A stretch of 64,000 nucleotides of DNA. Source: Channallabes apus (lineage: Eukaryota > Chordata > Actinopteri > Siluriformes > Clariidae). Where the stretch lies: positions 46,227,559 to 46,291,558 of the forward strand of contig CM060111.1 of the NCBI GenBank assembly GCA_030522415.1, in the 5' to 3' direction. This document shows, piece by piece, positions 58,148 to 64,000 of this stretch (the first letter of the stretch is position 1; each line of letters opens with the position of its first letter). Under the pieces are notes generated by a model. That model had not been told where the DNA came from and made no database searches. It saw only the letters and a program-made list of their open reading frames with translations. The position numbers and the translations under genes are program-made.

Positions 58148-58441
58148 CTGTGAACAGATAAAACACATGACTTTTACTCTTGATGAAGTCTTATGTGTAC
58201 TCAGTTATAAAGTCTGTTTAAAGCATCCTACAGAGCAGCTTTTCAACATCCAGCTCGTGTTCCTTGGCCTGCACTATTCCTATAGGCCTTTACAGGGCTG
58301 TAAATGTATTCATAGGTGCAGCACTGCACACTTTAGTGTTTTATTGCTTCAACACCTGATAAAGCTCATGAAGGCCTTCATAATGAAACAAGTGAGTTTG
58401 ATCAGGTGGAACACTGCTGTAACACACCTCACTGTACTGAC

Positions 58442-58564
58442 CTCACATCAGTAGAACTGTCTCTGTCTCCGTCTCTGAACTTAAGTGGAGGATCCATTGA
58501 CGCATCACTTTTCATGGACACGCAGCTGGGTTCTGGTGAGTTTGGTCTCTTTCTCTTCATCATG
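58442..58564 (-). pseudogene. Orphan NLR N-terminal repeat exon
   Basis: 123 bp, acceptor TTCTAG and donor GTCAGT, encoding [20 protein letters not shown] and then ASMDPPLKFRDGDRDSSTDV. Phase-compatible with 58096-58147. Open and intact, but without the rest of the gene. Confidence 0.8.
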
Positions 58565-58683
58565 CTAGAACAGACAAATACAGGTGCATCTTAATAGATT
58601 AGAATATTGCCGAAAAATTTAATTTAATTCAAAAAGTGAAACTCAAATACTATATAGATTCATTACACACAGACTAATATACA

Positions 58684-58897
58684 GAGGTGTGAAAAACTAT
58701 TTGCCCCCCTCCTGATTTCTTATTCTTTTGCATGTTTGTCACACAAAATGTTTCTGATCATCAAACACATTTAACTATTAGTCAAAGATAACACAAGTAA
58801 ACACAAAATGCAGTTTTGAAATGAGGGGTTTTATTATTTAGGGAGAAAAAAAATCCAAACCTACATGGCCCTGTGTGAAAAAGTAATTGCCCCCTGT
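58684..58897. mobile_element. Truncated Tc1 family B left end
   Basis: Begins CAGAGGTGTGAAAAACTATT and matches about 210 bp of the left end of 17052-18663, then stops abruptly. Confidence 0.85.
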
Positions 58898-59126
58898 GGT
58901 GGAAATTCTGAAAACAATATAAAGACAAGTAATTCATACACTGGGTAAGAGCAAAGTAACAAAGGTTTTATTTGAAACTTCTGCAGAAGGACCAGTCTCA
59001 TACAGCAAACAGTTGCAGCATAGAGAAAAGGTGATCTCTTTCTCTAGCTGACCTATTTTATACACAAACATCTCTGCTAACATAATCAACGCCCCTTACG
59101 TTTTCACTCTCTCATGAAGACGGTTC

Positions 59127-59567
59127 TGACCTCGACTGATGTTGTCAGTTGTTTCTCTGAGGACTTGACAGTTCGATAGTTCAGGACTGGAACTTTCTAC
59201 AAGTCTATCTGAGTCTCCAATAACTACCTGGACTCCATTTTAACATCAATTAACATCAACTATTATAGCTGAACTGCTGCCACCTAACACACTGTATAAA
59301 TGCAGATCATTTCCTGCTATCTGTTTCACCCAGATGAGGATGGGTTCCCTGTTGAGTCTGGCTCCTCTCAAGGTTTCTTCCTATTACCATCTCAGGGAGT
59401 TTTTCCTTGCCACTGTCGCCCTCGGGCTTGCTCACCAGGGACTATCTGAACATTTTGATTCATACACATTCACATTCCATACAAACTTAAATAATTCTTT
59501 TGATTGTGTAAAGCTGTTTTGTGACAATGACAATTGTTAAAAGCGCTATACAAATAAAACTGAATTG
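59127..59567 (+). repeat. L2-type LINE 3' tail, copy B
   Basis: Direct repeat of 57373-57816 with only scattered differences. Ends in CTGAATTGAATTAA just before the right end of the hAT. Confidence 0.75.
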
Positions 59568-60326
59568 AATTAAGTACAAAATTTTATTACTCTTTCCACC
59601 TCTGCCAATATAACATAATAGTATTGTTTTCTTATTAATTTATATGATTTAGTTAAATGTTTCTTGTAGTTTTCTGTTCTTATCCATCTCAGTAATTGTG
59701 ACTAGAGCTCCTAGAGAGGTGTCCACTGTGTGGATGAAGAAGAGAAGCCGCTCAGAGCAAAGATGCAGCACCTGTCACTGAATCCTCCTAAAACCTGTTC
59801 ATTTCAACAATCAGTTCTTGCGTCATCCTCTGAAGGGCCGCTCCTCTCTGTATTTGGTGTCTCTGAAACTCTGTTCACTGCAAAAACTTGTCGCTGGATT
59901 TCTGCCCCTCCAGGAGATCATCTTCACTTCAGGTCTATCACTGATGCTCCTCACCCACAGGTTGTGTTCGAACTCGCCCAGTTTGATTAAATGTCTTTTG
60001 TTTGATCTAGAAAATCCAGTCTGGTGGCCAGATAACATCGAGTCTTTGTAACCACCTTTAGCAGACGGGGGCAGGTGAGTGGGGTGTTCTGATGGGAATT
60101 AGGAAATCACATGTGTGCTTTTCACAGTTTTTACTTTACCATTATGATATTCCAATACAGACACATCCCACTGAAAACTACTCACACAACTCAGTGAAAC
60201 ACTAAAGCCAGACATTTGTCTGTCATGTCTTTGTATTGAAACAGGTTTAGCATAGAATTTCATTATTCACTAAAGAAGGGAATGTAGTTTTTCCAGGCCA
60301 CAGGCAATACACACGTTCAAACAGGT

Positions 60327-60381
<55 letters not shown>
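60327..60381. repeat. (AC)n microsatellite
   Basis: About 27 AC units. Confidence 0.95.
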
Positions 60382-60383
<2 letters not shown>

Positions 60384-60572
60384 TAACATAACTTATGATG
60401 GAAATGTTTTTCTTCTTCTTTTTAATAAAGACCAGCCAAAAATTCACATACATCATGTGTTCCTATTGTTATGGGGACATTAAACCTCTCAGTGGCCTAA
60501 ACACCTGCACTCGTTCACTTCTAAATAATGATTTTATAATGATTATAAAGTTTTATAAAGATGTTTAGATTA

Positions 60573-60706
60573 GAGCAGCTGTGGCTCAACTAGTTAAGGC
60601 TCTTGGTTCTTGGGGTACTGATCAGAAGGTTGTGGGTTTGAGCCCCACCACTACCAAGTTGCCAGTGTTGAGGTCTTGAGCAAGTCCCTTAACCCTATCT
60701 GGGGAA
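60573..60706 (+). repeat. tRNA-derived SINE, truncated
   Basis: Head GGCTCAACTAGTTAAGGCTC and GGGTTTGAGCCCCACCAC, then CTTGAGCAAGTCCCTTAACC, as in the SINE at 5038-5223. The tail is missing. Confidence 0.65.
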
Positions 60707-61376
60707 TTAATAACATACTCTAATTTAAAAATAAATAAATAATTAATTAATATATATTGCAGTTAGGAAAAAAAACATATAAACCAAAGTAAGACAAACG
60801 AAGATTCTCTATTTTATATTTTCACTTCACACTTCACAAACCCTCAGAATGAACATGACTGAACAGGACAGACGTTGTACCTGCGCTTGTCCGCCAGAGG
60901 GCGCTCACACTAACCAGAGACACATGGTACTAGCAAGTTTGTTCGACGTGCGCGCTGCTGGCGTTGGCAGAAGGCGGAAGAGCTTCACACTTCCTGATTC
61001 CGGGGAATAAAACAAACACTTCGGCTTTTGTTTCTTATCACATCTACACCAGTTTCCATAAATAATGATTTTTATCTGCTATATTATTTTACACTTTTTT
61101 TCTTTTAAATTTAGAGATGTTCAGAAATTCAGCTCTTTGTTCAAAAATGAAAAACAGAAATGTTTTGTCCTTTGTGTAAATATTGGAAAATAATCATTAA
61201 AGATGTTAAAGGTCAGTTTTATTGCTTTGGTTTTACTCTTGACTTTGCCGTCATAACTGAGAGCAACTGTGAGATTAATAACGCTGATGATACGGAACGA
61301 CAGAACGACCAATCAGAGGAGTCCAGCACAGCAGTACAGCAGTCTGAGGGCCCTGCAGAGTGTGAAGCGAGTCCTT

Positions 61377-61412
<36 letters not shown>

Positions 61413-61626
61413 TCCCCCCCCCCAAACCCTGAAATCCCCAACGTTCAGAAAATATACATCACTTCCTCTGTGCATTTACGTTTCCATGGTAACATAAACA
61501 CCTCTGATACCTGAAATTTCACACAACTGAAATAAAATATTGATTATTGAACTGAGTGTGTGAATAAATGTGATTTGATTCATTTACAAGCTGGACGCTG
61601 TCGTTTTTAAAGAGATTAGTACACCG

Positions 61627-61915
61627 TCGCCTTAGAATTTTTTATTTAATCCGCTCTGAGTCCTTAAGGTGAAATTGTGTATTGTGAAACGATTTGTTCC
61701 AGAGGACACAATGTAAATGCAGGTAATCCGTTCCAGCCACACAAAAATATTACCACTATTACCAATTTCAAACACTGTATTCACATTTCTGCATCTAAAA
61801 ACAATCCGAACATTTAGAAAATAATATAATAATAGAAAACAAATATGAAGTTAATAGACATTAAACCTCACTTACCCTTAATTTACTTAACCGTCCTTGA
61901 TAACATTCTTACAGA
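61627..61915. mobile_element. Partial copy of the 38192-38781 element
   Basis: Shares TAATCCGCTC, CTTAAGGTGAAAT, ATTGTGAAAC, TAATCCGTTCCAGCCAC and CCGTCCTTGATAACATTC in order with the left half of that element. Confidence 0.65.
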
Positions 61916-61918
61916 AAT

Positions 61919-62600
61919 ACACAGCATCCGGAAAGTATTCACAGCGCATCACTTTTTCCACATTTTGTTGTGTCACAGCCTTATTCTAAAATGGATTAAA
62001 TAAATTTTTTCCTCACGAAAAAAGTTTACTTAAGAAAAAAAAAGTATTCAAAGCGTTTTGCAAAATTGAGCTCCGGCGCATCCTGTTTCCCCTGATCATC
62101 CTGTTTCCCCTGATCATCCTTGAGATGTTTCTGCAGCTGAATTGGAGTCCACTTGTGGTAAATTCATTTGATTGGACAGAATTTGGAAAGACACACACCT
62201 GTCTATATAAGGTCCCACAGTTGACAGTTCATGTCAGAGCACAAACCAAGCATGAAGTCAAAGGAATTGTCTGTAGACCTCCGAGACAGGAAATCTGGGG
62301 AAGATTACAGAAAAAAATCAGCAGCTTTGAAGGTCCCAGTGAGCCCAGTGGCCTCCATCATCTGTAAGTGGAAGAAGTCTGAAACCACCAGGACTCTTCC
62401 TAGAGCTGGCCGGACATCTAAACTGAGCGATCGGGGGAGAAGGGCCTCAGTCAGGGTGGTGACCAAGAACCCGATGGTCACTTTGTCAGAGCTCCAGAGG
62501 TCCTCTGTAGAGAGAGGAGAACCTTCCAGAAGGACAACCATCTCTGCAGCAATCCACCAATCAGGGTACTTAAGGTGGAGGGTTCGTATGCAGAGGCACC
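61919..62600 (+). mobile_element. Tc1-like family D, 3' truncated
   Basis: Left end ACAGCATCCGGAAAGTATTC typical of a widespread fish Tc1 family. Interior deletions bring the end close to the transposase start. No right end is seen. Confidence 0.8.
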
Positions 62601-62620
62601 ACGGTATTGTGTTTATTATT
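62231..62620 (+). pseudogene. N-terminal half of a Tc1-like transposase, family D
   Basis: Open frame with the paired-like DNA-binding part: SKELSVDLRDR, SAALKVPVSPVASIICKWKK, TRTLPRAGR (GRP-hook position) and VTKNPMVTLSELQRSSVERG. It stops matching before the catalytic domain, so it encodes at most a DNA-binding fragment. Confidence 0.8.
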
Positions 62621-63303
62621 TACAGAGTTTACTTAAAACATTTTAGCCATTATAGAATATATTTCTTTTTTTTCTGCACTAAGTAGACAAAATGATGAAC
62701 TGGAATTTAGTTCATTTTAACCACTACACCACTGCCATTAACATTATATCGTCCTTAATAATAAAGTACAGTGAACAAGAGTAATGTAATAGACTTCATC
62801 ACTCAGAGTGACTGATGGGTAATTTGGCTTGATGAAGAGTCGTTCCCATGTTCCCTCTGCGCTTCGGTCCACAGTTCACTTTGAATCGAGTTTTGTTCCC
62901 TGATGGTTTGGACTAAACATGTCTGAACCCCACACAGTCACTTCACTAGCTGAGTGTAATGCAGTTCTTCTCTGTAGTGCTTAAAAATGAAATCGTGAAA
63001 ATCATTCATGGTCATTATTTTATTATATTTTTTTATTTAATAAATTTTTCATTATGTTGGTATTATTGTTGGTCCATGTGCCATCTGGCAAAACTTGCAC
63101 TGGATTCTCCCCCCCTGGAGATATATCCGTTATTTCTGTGATAGTTACTGAAGCGGTTGGGTTGCCAACTCGACACCAGATTGTCCTTCACACACTACAG
63201 GCAGTTTGGAAACACCAGTCAGCCTAACCTGCATGTCTTTAGACTGTTGGAGGAAACCAGAGTACCTGGAGGAAACCCACCAAGCACGGGGAGAACATGC
63301 AAA

Positions 63304-63360
<57 letters not shown>

Positions 63361-64000
63361 ACACAGGGAGGGAGGTTTGATTTGATGGGTAGAAAAAAGG
63401 AATTCACCTGAAAGGAAGATAAGACCAGGAGATTTCGGTAACACCAAGAAGGCAACACAGGCCACGTCACTTTATGTACAGTAAAATGAGATGAGTTGTG
63501 TCATGTGACCAGCAGGGGGCAGCATAACCCAGTGAAAGCTTTAAACACCTCTGGTCCCATGTAGGTAGATGCTTGTTGCCATGACAACACCAGCATCCTG
63601 CTCCATCACTGGGAGAGTCAGTGTGGTCTTCTTCCTCCTTCTTTTCTTTCTCTTCCTCTTCCTCATCGTCCTCATCATCCCTTCTCCTTTTCCCGTTCTC
63701 TCTGCCTGCACTTTTTAATCCGACAAACCACTAAAGAGGCGATGAGGCAGACTCGTGAATCCTTCATGTACTTTATTTGCTATAATGTATTAAAATCACT
63801 ATGTTACATCATGAGTGCAGAGGTGTTTTTGGCATGCAGGAAATAAACAGGTTGCACTTCTACAACGAATACGTGACGAGATAACGACAAAACATCGTAA
63901 CATCGAAACAAGCAAACATCAACGTCTAAATGACAAAAAGACAAAACGACATAATAACGTAACAGCATTTCAGCACGCACGCAGATCAGACCGCGCGAGA
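62621..64000. other. No supported gene; repeats and unidentified sequence
   Basis: A common fish repeat at 63120-63300 (TAACCTGCATGTCTTTAGAC, GGGGAGAACATGCAAACTC) and (AC)n at 63304-63365. At 63600-63715 the minus strand encodes an acidic run in one frame, but without splice or family support. Confidence 0.4.
63304..63365. repeat. (AC)n microsatellite
   Basis: About 30 AC units with one TAC interruption. Confidence 0.95.

Larger units (their letters stand above)
56943..59604. mobile_element. hAT element copy 3 carrying NLR exons, perfect 8-bp target duplication
   Basis: Left end CAGTGGTGGAAAGTAATG at 56943; right end TTACTCTTTCCACCTCTG at 59604. CCAATATA is present at 56935-56942 and 59605-59612. 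hAT sequence runs from 56943 to about 57372 and resumes at about 59568. Between these lie an L2-type tail, an NLR segment (57830-58570), a truncated Tc1, other DNA and a second L2-type tail. Confidence 0.85.
59605..61626. other. No supported gene
   Basis: Contains the (AC)n at 60327-60381, a SINE fragment at 60573-60706 and CA repeats at 61380-61409. An open frame at 61160-61432 begins MFCPLCKYWK but has no other recognisable feature and ends in the CA repeat. Confidence 0.45.

Noticed and set aside
61160..61432. Frame starting MFCPLCKYWK with two Cys pairs in the first part
   Set aside because: Only one CxxC is convincing, the rest is unlike any family I know, and it ends in a CA repeat.
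63600..63715. Acidic Glu/Lys-rich minus-strand frame
   Set aside because: Purine-rich simple sequence gives such frames by chance, and no splice sites or motif support an exon.

Overview
The window is nuclear DNA of a ray-finned fish. The evidence is vertebrate-type split genes (unc119b, mlec, custos), a fish-type FISNA-NACHT immune receptor, several Tc1-like families, hAT, L2-clade and SINE repeats, and very many (AC/TG)n tracts. The mix of abundant Tc1 and dinucleotide repeats would suit an otophysan such as a catfish; that is inference, and species cannot be read from the sequence.

Layout. 1-11.7 kb is repeat-rich: an edge-truncated Tc1 copy, an orphan exon-like frame, a tRNA-derived SINE, three tandem units built from tRNA-Glu-like and tRNA-Ala-like pieces, an L2-clade LINE with a (TA)n tract after its YADD box, and a hAT. 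11.9-28.0 kb is a minus-strand NLR gene: two repeated start-type exons (27.9 and 26.6 kb), a linker exon, a helical exon and one large FISNA-NACHT exon. No LRR exons follow. Its large intron is filled by a hAT, a CACTA-like element with a nested Tc1, a degenerate AT-rich array and a Tc1 copy broken by one stop codon.

29.7-55.4 kb is a conserved block of three minus-strand genes, in transcription order mlec (malectin), unc119b and custos (C12orf43). All three models splice in frame. The same genes lie close together at human 12q24.31, which supports the assignments. The 10.4-kb third intron of mlec holds a full-length but broken class I-type endogenous retrovirus in antisense, a second env remnant and a Tc1 MITE.

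56.9-59.6 kb is a hAT element with intact 8-bp target duplications that encloses two NLR exons and their introns, flanked by two near-identical L2-type tails. The last 4 kb is repeats with no gene I can support.

Most notable are the 26-bp stretch that is exactly inverted between the two LTRs of the provirus, the NLR exon cargo inside the hAT, the tRNA-derived tandem units, and a host splice donor in custos whose intronic half lies in a LINE tail. I did not find a clearly new multi-gene system.
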